DNA of 64,000 nucleotides from assembly GCF_009745975.1 (NCBI RefSeq), contig NZ_WHOL01000056.1, positions 1-64,000 of the forward strand. The letters run 5' to 3'. The position numbers and the translations under genes are program-made. Numbering within the stretch: position 1 is the stretch's first letter; each line of letters opens with the position of its first letter. Below, in pieces: positions 51,612-60,149 of the stretch. The notes below the pieces were generated by a model that was given only the letters and a program-made list of their open reading frames with translations, was not told the origin of the DNA and searched no databases. The stretch comes from Actinokineospora pegani. GTDB taxonomy: Bacteria; Actinomycetota; Actinomycetes; Mycobacteriales; Pseudonocardiaceae.

Positions 51612-52320
51612 TGAACGGTTCGACACACAATCGGATGATCGTGGCACGGGGATCTCGCGGGTTTGGTCTGGATTGCGATGTCGGCGTCGAAGCCCTTCGC
51701 CAACACACCGTTGACCCCGCTGCGGCTGGTCCGCTGTGCCGTGCAGGGCGAATGGCTGCTCCATGCCGACCTGTCGACCGGCTTCAGCTCGACGGAGAGC
51801 GCAGCACGCCGATCTCGGTCGGCGACGAGCTGGCCGCCCGCATCACCGAACTTGAGGCGGGCATCACCCAGGCCGGGGGTGGGCCCGCCGATCACCGCCG
51901 CACGCCAAGGACCAGGTCTCGTCCTACCTGGACACCCCAGCCCCACCGGAGCCAACCAGCCGCGCCCTGCAATCTCTCGCCCGACCCCACCCTCCTCGAG
52001 CACATCCAGCCCGGCACCCCTCTACAACGACAAGCTCTTGGCCCCACCCTGCCCGTCGTCCGCACCGACGCATTGAACTTGTTCGACACTGACTCCTGGC
52101 GTCGCCGCCGCTTCCGACGCGACATGGAGGCGGGCCTGATCGGCATCAATGTCCCATCCACGTGGACTACAGCTTCGGCGGCTGGGAGAACTCCTTGTTC
52201 GGCAACACTCATGCCTACGGCCTTGACGGCCTGCATTCCTCCACTCGCAACAGGTCGTCACCACTTGCTGGACTGACCTATCCACAGCGGGGAAGCTTGG
52301 GGTCTCTGCCGAGACGCGAC
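51612..52320 (+). pseudogene. decayed methylmalonate-semialdehyde dehydrogenase (mmsA) fragment
   Basis: Segments in all three plus frames line up, in order, with the C-terminal half of an MmsA-type CoA-acylating aldehyde dehydrogenase. Frame 2 holds STHNRMIVARG (cf. KNHMIV), GERSTPISVGDELAARI (cf. GERCMAISVAVG, the catalytic Cys now lost) and PTLLEHIQPGTPLQRQALGP then MEAGLIGINVP. Frame 3 holds VGPPITAAR. Frame 1 holds KDQVSSYLDTPAP and YSFGGWENSLFGNTHAYGLD, the well-conserved MmsA end. At least four frame changes and several losses. No intact gene lies between cas2 and the leader. Similarity is from remembered family sequence. Confidence 0.65.
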
Positions 52321-52433
52321 GGTCGGAGAACAGATCATCACTCCATGTGATCAGTCGGTCACTGAATTGTCGTGGAGGTAGAGAAGTGATGCTAAAATCG
52401 CGATGGCACGCGGATAACCGCAGGTCAAGAAGT
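52321..52433 (+). promoter_or_regulatory. CRISPR leader
   Basis: The AT-richer stretch before the first repeat, on the cas2 side. It contains TGATCAGTCGGTCACTGAAT, GGAGGTAGAGAAGTGATGCT and AAAATCGCGATGG. The array's repeats are exact here and decay at the far end, which marks this side as the leader. It should hold the array promoter and the integration signal; a TAAAAT element at 52393-52398 is a possible -10 box. Confidence 0.75.
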
Positions 52434-53805
52434 GTCTTCCCCGCGTGAGCGGGGCTGTTCCCTTGAGCGTCGTGCGCGTGCTGGGTCGCATCGGGTCTTC
52501 CCCGCGTGAGCGGGGCTGTTCCCGCGTTGGTGGTGGCGTTCGACGACCGGGTCAAGTCTTCCCCGCGTGAGCGGGGCTGTTCCCATGGCCATGAGTGTCT
52601 TGGCTTCGGCGCTGGTGTCTTCCCCGCGTGAGCGGGGCTGTTCCCCCGGTCAAAGAGCACTTGTCCGAGGGGTTAGAGTCTTCCCCGCGTGAGCGGGGCT
52701 GTTCCCAGCGCCGTCCAAGCATCGATCTCCGAGACGTCGTCTTCCCCGCGTGAGCGGGGCTGTTCCCATCCCGCCCGCGACCAAGACCGCGTTGGACGAG
52801 TCTTCCCCGCGTGAGCGGGGCTGTTCCCTACCTGTCGAACGTGCAGTCGAAGAAGTTGGAGTCTTCCCCGCGTGAGCGGGGCTGTTCCCTGTACGACCTC
52901 GATCGGGGTGGTCTTGCCGCTGTCTTCCCCGCGTGAGCGGGGCTGTTCCCCCTTGCAGCATCGAGAATCCGTCCGGGGCGGTGTCTTCCCCGCGTGAGCG
53001 GGGCTGTTCCACTCATCGCGTTGTGTTTCGTGATGCGACGCGACGTCTTCCCCGCGTGAGCGGGGCTGTTCCTCGGGGGGTCAGGTCGCGGTGGTGGGCC
53101 GACTCGTCTTCCCCGCGTGAGCGGGGCTGTTCCCAGGCTGTGCAACCCGAAACAACCGACGGTCTTGTCTTCCCCGCGTGAGCGGGGCTGTTCCCCCGGG
53201 CACCGGTATTCCGAGCCGGACACTCCTGTCTTCCCCGCGTGAGCGGGGCTGTTCCCTCCCGAAGGTGGACACCATGGCTTTCAACTTCGTCTTCCCCGCG
53301 TGAGCGGGGCTGTTCCCGGCGAGATCAGCCCGCCGTAGAAGGTGACCCAGTCTTCCCCGCGTGAGCGGGGCTGTTCCACTGACCACCTCCCTGCAGGAGC
53401 TGCTTGCCTTGGTCTTCCCCGCGTGAGCGGGGCTGTTCCCCTCGATCACCCCGTAGTCACGGGCGAGCTCTAGTCTTCCCCGCGTGAGCGGGGCTGTTCC
53501 CCCCACCGCGAGTCAGCTCAAGGCCGTGGTTTTGTCTTCCCCGCGTGAGCGGGGCTGTTCCGCACGCCAGCGGAAAGAATTTCGACATCACCAAGTCTTC
53601 CCCGCGTGAGCGGGGCTGTTCCCGGGTGCACGCCCACGAGAAGCCGGAGCGGGTGGTCTTCCCCGTGCGAGCGGGGCTGTTTCCGTCACCGCGGGATTGG
53701 GCCGGTTCGCCAAGAAGGCTTCCCATCCGAGCGACGCTGTTCTCCAAGCCCGCCATGCCCGCACGCAGGCCGTGCTACCTCCCCCGCGCGAGCGGGCCGT
53801 CCTCC
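52434..53805 (+). CRISPR. type I-E CRISPR array, 20 exact and 3 decayed repeats
   Basis: The 28-nt repeat starts GTCTTCCCCGCGTGAGCGGG and ends GCTGTTCC; its CCCCGC-GTGA-GCGGGG hairpin is the Cas6e site. Twenty identical copies begin at 52434 and then about every 61 bp up to 53595, giving 33-nt spacers with 34 nt after repeats 10 and 16. Repeats 21 (53656), 22 (near 53717) and 23 (near 53776) are progressively mutated, marking the trailer end. The base after the repeat is C in 16 of 20 copies (A, T, A and G in repeats 10, 11, 16 and 19). About 22 spacers in total, all different by eye. Transcription should run on the plus strand from the leader. Confidence 0.98.
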
Positions 53806-53935
53806 AACCCGGCTGGCCCGCACCAAACGCCCCAAGCCCCCACCACACCAGCCCGCCCCCGACGAGACAACGTAGATCGAATGCCCATGCCCCAAGCGGC
53901 TCAACCGCATAACCACCCGACCTACGCAAGAGCGC

Positions 53936-54799
53936 TCAGCTAAACCGGCTCAACACCTCCTTCGCGGTGTCGATCGGAATGCTGAAGCCGATCCCCACAC
54001 TGCCCGCCGACCCGTTCGAGGAAGTCACCGGCGAGTAGATCGCGGAGTTGATCCCGATGACGCGCCCAGCAGTATCAAACAGCGGACCCCCCGAGTTGCC
54101 CTGGTTGATCGAGGCGTCAGTCTGAATGGCCTTGTAGCTGACCGAGGACCCGCGGTCCGAGCTGATCGACACATCGCGGTCGAGAGCGCTGATGATGCCG
54201 GTGGTGACAGTGCCCTGCAGCCCGCCAGGGGAGCCGATGGCGATGACCTCGTCGCCGATGTGGGCCTCGGTGGAGTCGCCGAGGGTGGCGGTGGGGAGGG
54301 ATGAGACGCCCTCGGCTTGGAGGATGGCCAGGTCGGAGTTGGGGTCGGTGCCGACGACCGTGGCTTGGGCGGTGCGGCCGTCGGAGAAGGTCACTGTGAC
54401 CTCTCGGGCGCCTGCGACGACGTGGTTGTTGGTCAGGATGCGGCCGTCGGTGGTGAGGATGACTCCGGAGCCGAGGCCCTGGGCGTTGCCGGTGCGCACG
54501 GTGATCTGCACGACCGTCGGCATCACCTTGTCGACGACGGCGGCCACGTCGGTGGCCGTCGTGGAGGACGCGGGGGCGGCGATGGGCGCGGCCGTCGGTG
54601 CGGCGGCACCGTCGTGGCCGATCAGTGCGCCGGTGGCCCCGCCGACCAGGCCGGCGCCGAGCACGCCCGCCGCGACCAGGGCGACCGCGCCCCGGCGGAA
54701 CCGGGTCGGCGGCTTGGCGGCCTGCTGCTGGTAGAAGGGCTGCTGGGTCGGGGCGCCGTAGTGCGGCTGCTGGGGTTGGCGTGGTGCGGGGGTCGTCAT
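53936..54799 (-). CDS. membrane-anchored S1C serine protease (HtrA-like, no PDZ)
   Basis: A 287-residue trypsin-like protease of the DegP/HtrA group. A Gln/Pro-rich cytoplasmic start (about 1-38) and one membrane segment (RRGAVALVAAGVLGAGLVGG, about 42-62) place the catalytic domain outside the cell. The triad is H in LTNNHVVAG, D in DPNSDLAIL and S in QGNSGGPLF; the oxyanion loop follows. The protein ends with the protease domain (PIDTAKEVLSRFS), so the PDZ domain common in this group is absent. ATG at 54799 is chosen because the family-like start (TTPAPRQPQQ) begins there. Likely cell-surface quality control or signalling protease. Confidence 0.9.
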   Translation of the reverse strand: MTTPAPRQPQQPHYGAPTQQPFYQQQAAKPPTRFRRGAVALVAAGVLGAGLVGGATGALIGHDGAAAPTAAPIAAPASSTTATDVAAVVDKVMPTVVQITVRTGNAQGLGSGVILTTDGRILTNNHVVAGAREVTVTFSDGRTAQATVVGTDPNSDLAILQAEGVSSLPTATLGDSTEAHIGDEVIAIGSPGGLQGTVTTGIISALDRDVSISSDRGSSVSYKAIQTDASINQGNSGGPLFDTAGRVIGINSAIYSPVTSSNGSAGSVGIGFSIPIDTAKEVLSRFS

Positions 54800-54878
54800 G
54801 CCATGGACTCTGGGGCCGGAGGATGTGAGCAGCCTGTGCGCCAGCGGAGGAGAACCCAAGAACGGTTAGGTTGGGGCG

Positions 54879-56954
54879 GTGACGAGTGACACCTTCCTCC
54901 GCCTGCAGGCGCGCACCCAGCGCTTCACCCTCGGCTCCCCCCGCGACTTCCACATCGCCGCGGACGGCAGCCACGTCCTGTTCCTGCGGTCCTCCTCCGG
55001 CGAGGACCGCACGCACGCCCTCTGGGTGCAGGACCTCGCCACCGGGCAGGAGACCCGGCTCGCCGACCCGGCCGCGCTGCTCTCCGGCGGCGCCGAGGAG
55101 CTCTCCGCCGAGGAGCGGGCCCGCCGCGAGCGGTCCCGACAGCAGGGCGCGGGCGTCGTCGGGGTCGCCACCGACGCCGCCGCCCGGGTCGCCGCGTTCT
55201 CCCTGTCCGGTCGCCTGTTCGTGGCCGACGCGCTGACCCGGGAGACCCGCGAGCTGACCACCGACACGCCGATCATCGACCCGCGCCCCAACCCGGCGGG
55301 CACCCGCGTGGCCTACGTCGCCGGGGGTGCGCTGCGGGTCGTCGGCATCGACGGCGCCGACGACACCGTGCTCGCCGCGCCGGACAGCGACGAGGTGACC
55401 CACGGCCTCGCCGAGTTCATCGCCGCCGAGGAGATGAACCGCTCCCGGGGCTACTGGTGGTCCCCGGACGGCGAGCGGCTGCTGGTCGCGCGCGCCGACA
55501 AGACCCCGGTGCGCCGCTGGCACATCGCCGACCCGGCCAACCCCGCCGCGGCGCCCTCGGTCATCGCCTACCCGGCCGCGGGCACGCCCAACGTCGTGGT
55601 CACCCTCGAGGTCATCGGCCTCGACGGCGCCCGCGTCCCGGTCGACTGGGACACCGAGGCCCGGCCCTACCTGGTCACCGCGCACTGGTCCGGCCGCGGC
55701 CGCCCGCTGATCGCCGTGCAGTCCCGCGACCAGCGCACTGTCGAGGTCCGCGCGATCGACCCCGACACCGGGGCCACCGAGCTGGTCCACACCGAGACCG
55801 ACGACACCTGGGTGGAGGTCACCACCGGGGTCCCGGCGTGGTCCCCGGACGGCGAGCTGGTCCGGGTCGCCGCGCACGACGGCGCCAACCGGCTGTTCGT
55901 CGGCGACGCGTGCGTCAGCGGCGACCTGCAGGTGCGCTCGGTGCTGGACGTGGGCGACGACGTGCTGTTCACCGCCTCGGCCGAGGACCCCACGCAGGTG
56001 CACGTCTACACCTCCGGCCAGACCCCCACCCGGGTCTCGGTCGAGGACGGCGTGCACGCCGCGACCCGCTCGGGCGGCACGACCGTCGTCGTGTCCTGGT
56101 CGCTGGGCTGGTCGGGCCCCCAGGTCCGGGTGCTGCGCGACGGCGTGGAGGTCGGCCGGGTCACCAGCCTGGCCGTGCGGCCCGACCTCGTCCCGGAGGT
56201 GCGGCTGCTCACCGTCGGCGAGCGCGGGCTGCGCGCCGCCCTGCTCTACCCGACCGGGCACGTGCCCGGCACCAAGGTCCCCGTGCTGCTCGACCCCTAC
56301 GGCGGCCCGCACGCCCAGCGCGTGCTCTCCACCCGCAACGCCTACCTGATGCCGCAGTGGCTGGCCGACCAGGGCTTCGCCGTGCTCATCGCCGACGGCC
56401 GGGGCACCCCCGGGCGCGGGCCGGAGTGGGAGCGGGCCATCCACCACGACCTCGCGGGCGTGACGCTGGCCGACCAGGTCGACGCGCTGCGCGCGGTCGC
56501 CGCCGAGCACTCCGACCTGGACCTGGACCGGGTCGCCATCCGCGGCTGGTCCTACGGCGGGTACCTGTCGGCGCTGGCCGTGCTGCGCGCGCCCGAGGTC
56601 TTCCACGCCGCGATCTCCGGGGCCCCGGTGACCGACTGGACCCTCTACGACACGCACTACACCGAGCGGTACCTGGGCCACCCGGACGAGCAGCCGGAGG
56701 TCTACACGCGCAACTCGCTCATCGACGACGCCCCCGGCCTCGACCGGCCGCTGCTGCTGATCCACGGCCTCGCCGACGACAACGTGGTGGTCGCGCACTC
56801 GCTGCGGCTGTCGTCGGCGCTGGTCGCGGCGGGCCGCCCGCACACGCTGCTGCCGCTGCCCGGCGTCACGCACATGACGCCGCAGGAGGACGACGTCGCG
56901 GAGAACTTCATGACCCTGCAACTGCGCTGGCTCAAGGACGTCCTTGGCGCGTGA
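54879..56954 (+). CDS. S9 family dipeptidyl-peptidase-like serine peptidase
   Basis: A 691-residue prolyl-oligopeptidase family enzyme, DPP-IV type. The first ~430 residues form a beta-propeller; it contains LAEFIAAEEMNRSRGYWWSP, whose double Glu binds the substrate N-terminus in DPP-IV enzymes. The alpha/beta-hydrolase domain has GWSYGGYLSALAVL (nucleophile, about residue 559), HGLADDNVV (aspartate) and PGVTHMTPQED (histidine). It removes dipeptides, often after proline, from peptide N-termini. No signal peptide is seen, so it is probably cytoplasmic. GTG start. Its 3' end overlaps the convergent XRE gene by 23 bp. Confidence 0.93.
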   Translation: MTSDTFLRLQARTQRFTLGSPRDFHIAADGSHVLFLRSSSGEDRTHALWVQDLATGQETRLADPAALLSGGAEELSAEERARRERSRQQGAGVVGVATDAAARVAAFSLSGRLFVADALTRETRELTTDTPIIDPRPNPAGTRVAYVAGGALRVVGIDGADDTVLAAPDSDEVTHGLAEFIAAEEMNRSRGYWWSPDGERLLVARADKTPVRRWHIADPANPAAAPSVIAYPAAGTPNVVVTLEVIGLDGARVPVDWDTEARPYLVTAHWSGRGRPLIAVQSRDQRTVEVRAIDPDTGATELVHTETDDTWVEVTTGVPAWSPDGELVRVAAHDGANRLFVGDACVSGDLQVRSVLDVGDDVLFTASAEDPTQVHVYTSGQTPTRVSVEDGVHAATRSGGTTVVVSWSLGWSGPQVRVLRDGVEVGRVTSLAVRPDLVPEVRLLTVGERGLRAALLYPTGHVPGTKVPVLLDPYGGPHAQRVLSTRNAYLMPQWLADQGFAVLIADGRGTPGRGPEWERAIHHDLAGVTLADQVDALRAVAAEHSDLDLDRVAIRGWSYGGYLSALAVLRAPEVFHAAISGAPVTDWTLYDTHYTERYLGHPDEQPEVYTRNSLIDDAPGLDRPLLLIHGLADDNVVVAHSLRLSSALVAAGRPHTLLPLPGVTHMTPQEDDVAENFMTLQLRWLKDVLGA

Positions 56955-57807
56955 GGACCGTCCGAACAGGCCGGTCGTGGTCTGCGGCGATCCGGTTCAT
57001 CAGGTTCACCGAATCGGAGTCATCCAGCGCGGCGGCGGAGATGGTCGCGGTGATCGCGGTGAACACCTCGACCGGGCCCGGGGTGTCCAGGAAGCCCGAC
57101 GACCCCTCGTGCTCCAGGTACACCAGCGGGGTCGCCTCGCGGAAGCGCAGCACCGAGAACCGGCCCGGGTTGCGGTAGCCGCCGTGGCGGAACGGCACCA
57201 CCCGCACCGAGATGTGCGGCTCGGCGGCCCGCGAGACCAGCCAGCGGATCTGCTCGGCCATCGCCGCGCCGCCGCCCACCGGCCTGCGCAGCACCGCCTC
57301 GTCCAGCAGCGCCGCGTACCGGGGCGCGCTCAGCCGCGACAGCACCCCCTGCCTGGCCACCCTGGCCGACACCCGCTGCTCGGGCGCCTGCCGGTCCGGC
57401 GCGTCGGCCACCGCGTCGGCCTGGGTCAGCAACGCCCTGGCGTACGCGCCGGTCTGCAGCAGGGCGGGCACGGCGGTGGGCGCGAAGTCCAGCACGGCGC
57501 TGGCCTGCGCCTCGAACCTGGCCAGCACCGCGGGCTCGGGCGGCAGCCCGAGCCAGCCGGGCAGCGGCAGCTCCCCGGCCAGCTCCAGCACCGCGTGCCG
57601 GTCCCGGTCCGTCGCGCCGTAGACGGCGAGCATCCCGCCCAGCTCCTCGGTGGAGGCGGCCCGCTTGGCCTTCTCGGTGCGGTTGAGACTCGCCGAGGAG
57701 ATGCCCAGCGCCCGCGCCGCGACCCGGGTGGTCATCCCGGAGCGCGCCCGCAGGTCGGTCAGCTCACCGGCCAGCGCCCGCATCCGCGCGGGCAGTCGAT
57801 CGCTCAT
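56932..57807 (-). CDS. XRE family regulator with DUF5753 domain
   Basis: A 291-residue regulator typical of actinobacteria. The N-terminal helix-turn-helix (about 12-68) reads ELTDLRARSGMTTRVAARAL, GISSASLNRTEKAKRAAS. The C-terminal DUF5753 domain (about 100-285) contains YARALLTQADAV, RVSARVARQGVLSRLSAPRY, EQIRWLVSRAAEPHISVRVV and PFRHGGYRN. Related genes are often paired with small DUF397 proteins and control differentiation; no DUF397 gene is adjacent here. ATG at 57807. It overlaps the convergent peptidase gene by 23 bp. Confidence 0.9.
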   Translation of the reverse strand: MSDRLPARMRALAGELTDLRARSGMTTRVAARALGISSASLNRTEKAKRAASTEELGGMLAVYGATDRDRHAVLELAGELPLPGWLGLPPEPAVLARFEAQASAVLDFAPTAVPALLQTGAYARALLTQADAVADAPDRQAPEQRVSARVARQGVLSRLSAPRYAALLDEAVLRRPVGGGAAMAEQIRWLVSRAAEPHISVRVVPFRHGGYRNPGRFSVLRFREATPLVYLEHEGSSGFLDTPGPVEVFTAITATISAAALDDSDSVNLMNRIAADHDRPVRTVLTRQGRP

Positions 57808-57908
57808 GCGCTCAACTGTGGACACCCGGGCCGGGGCGGGCAACCAGCACCGGCGGGGGACGCGTTCGGGGGAGTGAAATCCGTCGGTGGGTTGTGCTAG
57901 GGCGTGTC

Positions 57909-58862
57909 CTAGTGCTTGGGGGACAACGCCCGCACCAGGTCCACCGGGTCCGCCCCGGTGGGCAGCACGGCGATGACCGGCGTGGTCAGCCCGTTGTCCA
58001 CGTAGGACTGGATCTTCTCCCGGCAGGCCGCGGGCGAGCCGTGCACGATCAGGTCGTCGACGACCTCGTCGGGGATGGCGGCGTTGGCGCCCTTGCGGTC
58101 GCCCGCGGCCCACAGCTCGTGCATGGGGCGCAACAGCTCGCCGCGGCCGAGCCAGTCGTGGAACGCGGCGTAGGCCGGGACGGTCAGGTAGCTGCTGATC
58201 AGCAGCCTGCCCAGGCCGCGCGCGGCGTCGGCGTCCTCGGTCGGGCAGACGAACACCCGCGCCACCAGCTCGGTGTCCGGCCCGGTCTCCGCGCGCACGG
58301 CAGGCACGTCGGACGGGGCCAGCCAGTTGGTGATCGCGCCGTCGGCCTCGCGGGCGGCCAGCCGCAGCATCCCGGGCCGCAGCGCGGCCACCATGATCCC
58401 CGGCGGGGTGTTCGGCGGGCGCTCGAGCCGGAACTTCGAGACCGAGAACGTGTCGTAGTCCGCGCTCACCTTCTCCCCCGCCAGCGCCGAGCGCAGGAAC
58501 CGCAGCGTGTCGCGGGTGCGCTTGAACGGCTCGGTGAACTCGGCGGCGTTCCAGCCCCGCACGATGGTCGGCGAGGACGTGCCGATGCCCAGGGTGAACC
58601 GGCCGGGGGCCAGCTCGGCGATCGTCGCCGCCTGCATCGCCAGCAGGCCGGGGCCGCGAGTGTAGACCGGCACGATCGCGGTGCCCAGCCGCAGCTCCGG
58701 CGCCCACTCGGCGGCCAGCGCCAGCGGCGTGAACGCGTCGGCGCCCGCGGTCTCGGCGGACCAGGCGTCGGTGTAGCCCAGGTCGGGCAGTTCCCTGACC
58801 AGGTCCCGGTGGGCGGCCAGGGGCACCCCCGTCAGCGGGAGCGTGATACCCCAACGACTCAT
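57909..58862 (-). CDS. LLM class F420-type oxidoreductase
   Basis: A 317-residue TIM-barrel protein of the luciferase-like monooxygenase class, of the type that uses F420 in actinobacteria. GITLPLTGVPLAAHRDLVRE opens the fold, followed by GYTDAWSAETAGADAFTPLA, LRLGTAIVPVYTRGPGLLAM, GRFTLGIGTSSPTIVRGWNA and ERPPNTPPGIMVAALRPGML. The C-terminal DEVVDDLIVHGSPAACREKI is conserved in F420-binding members. The physiological substrate is unknown. 102 bp separate it from the XRE gene and 54 bp from folC, all on the minus strand. F420 use is a family inference. Confidence 0.85.
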   Translation of the reverse strand: MSRWGITLPLTGVPLAAHRDLVRELPDLGYTDAWSAETAGADAFTPLALAAEWAPELRLGTAIVPVYTRGPGLLAMQAATIAELAPGRFTLGIGTSSPTIVRGWNAAEFTEPFKRTRDTLRFLRSALAGEKVSADYDTFSVSKFRLERPPNTPPGIMVAALRPGMLRLAAREADGAITNWLAPSDVPAVRAETGPDTELVARVFVCPTEDADAARGLGRLLISSYLTVPAYAAFHDWLGRGELLRPMHELWAAGDRKGANAAIPDEVVDDLIVHGSPAACREKIQSYVDNGLTTPVIAVLPTGADPVDLVRALSPKH

Positions 58863-58915
58863 CCGACCTCCTCGTCAGCGCCTGCCCCCCGACCCTACCG
58901 GGAAGTAGCGGGAAT

Positions 58916-60124
58916 TCACCCGACGAGCAGCGCCCGCGCCCGCCCTACCAGGTAGAGCGACCCCGTCACCAGCCGCACCGGTTCCGGCCTGGCCCGCAGC
59001 GCGTCCAGCGCGTCGACCAGCCCCGGGCGCGCCTCCACCGAGGCGAACCCCAGCCCCCGCGCCCGCTCGGCCAGATCCCCGGCGGGGACCGAGACCTTGC
59101 CCAGGTCCCCCACGACGGTGAAGTCCGGGACGATCAGGTGCGCGGTGACCGGCAGCAGGGCCCGCAGCGCGGCGTCGAGCTTGGCGGGCGGGGCGCTGAG
59201 CAGGTTGGCCAGGACCGCCGCGGACCGCACCCCGTCGACCGCCAGGCTCGCCCGCAGCGCGGTGAGCTTCTGCGGGTTGTGGGCGCCGTCGAGCAGCAGC
59301 CCCGCCACCCGCTCCAAGCGCCCGGGCGGCTGCGCCGAGACCAGCGCGGGCGGGTCCAGGTCGCGCCCGGCCACCAGCGACGCGGCGGTCCTGGCCACCG
59401 ACCAGTTCGCCCGCTGGAACAGCGGCAACTCCTCGGGCCCGTCCCCGCCCGCCACGACCAGCCGCGCGCCGACCCGCTCGGCGTGCGCGCGCACGACGGC
59501 CATCGCGGCCGGGTCCTGCGGGGCCAGCACGACGTCGTTGCCCGCGTGCGCGATCCCGGCCTTCTGCGCGGCGATCTCCGACAGCGTCTCGCCCAGGACC
59601 TCGGTGTGGTCCAGGCCGATCGCGGTGATCGCGCACACCTTGTCGGCCCTGGTGACCGTGTTCGTCCCGTCCAGCAGCCCGCCCAGGCCGGTCTCCACCA
59701 CCGCCACGTCCACGCCCACCTCGGCGAAGGACCAGAAGGCGAAGGCGATGAGCACCTCGAAGTAGGTCAGCGGCACCGCGGCCGCGGCCACCCTCGGCAG
59801 GAACCGCGAGAGCAGGTCCAGGAAATCGCGCTCCGGCAGCGGGGCCCCGCCCACCTGCACCCGCTCGGTCAGCGACGTCAGGTGCGGGGAGACGGTCAGC
59901 CCGGTGCGCAGCCCGGCGTCCTCGAGCATCGCGCGGGCGAAGTACGCGGTGGAGGTCTTGCCCGACGTGCCAGCCACGTGCAGCACCCGCACCGCGTCCT
60001 GTGGCGAGCCCACGGCCCGCAGGAAGGCGGTGAGCCGGTCGAGGTCGTACCCCGCGCGGAGGGACGTGGTGTTGGCGACGAACCGGAGCAGTTCGGCCTG
60101 CGCCTCGTCGAGGGAGGTCACCAT
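58916..60124 (-). CDS. folC: folylpolyglutamate synthase family (FolC)
   Basis: A 402-residue Mur-ligase-fold enzyme of the folylpolyglutamate/dihydrofolate synthase family, which adds glutamates to folates. The P-loop is HVAGTSGKTSTAYFARAML (about 49-67); TVSPHLTSLTERVQV is the folate-binding Omega loop region; VAVVETGLGGLLDGTNTV and ITAIGLDHTEVLGETLSEIA bind metal and ATP; LLLDGAHNPQKLTALRASL is the C-terminal signature. Somewhat shorter than the usual ~430-450 residues. ATG at 60124 with GGGAG about 6 nt upstream. Divergent from the cyclodeaminase-folD pair across 25 bp, which together make a folate one-carbon unit. Confidence 0.92.
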   Translation of the reverse strand: MVTSLDEAQAELLRFVANTTSLRAGYDLDRLTAFLRAVGSPQDAVRVLHVAGTSGKTSTAYFARAMLEDAGLRTGLTVSPHLTSLTERVQVGGAPLPERDFLDLLSRFLPRVAAAAVPLTYFEVLIAFAFWSFAEVGVDVAVVETGLGGLLDGTNTVTRADKVCAITAIGLDHTEVLGETLSEIAAQKAGIAHAGNDVVLAPQDPAAMAVVRAHAERVGARLVVAGGDGPEELPLFQRANWSVARTAASLVAGRDLDPPALVSAQPPGRLERVAGLLLDGAHNPQKLTALRASLAVDGVRSAAVLANLLSAPPAKLDAALRALLPVTAHLIVPDFTVVGDLGKVSVPAGDLAERARGLGFASVEARPGLVDALDALRARPEPVRLVTGSLYLVGRARALLVG

Positions 60125-60149
60125 GCCCGCTCCCGTACTATCCGGGGCC

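Noticed and set aside
51548-52276. A 242-codon plus-strand frame after cas2 as an intact accessory gene
   Set aside because: It overlaps cas2, and its MmsA-like segments continue in other frames, so it is part of a pseudogene.
52462-53594. Spacers matching genes elsewhere in this window (self-targeting)
   Set aside because: By eye I saw no spacer-length match within the window; a proper search is needed to be sure.
52022-53756. Several minus-strand frames with repeated NSPAHAGKT/GTAPLTRGR/EQPRSRGED blocks, looking like a repeat protein family
   Set aside because: They are translations of the CRISPR repeats in three frames, not proteins.
54117-56921. A ~930-codon minus-strand frame opposite the S9 peptidase
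   Set aside because: Antisense shadow of a gene with complete catalytic motifs; no domain in the shadow.
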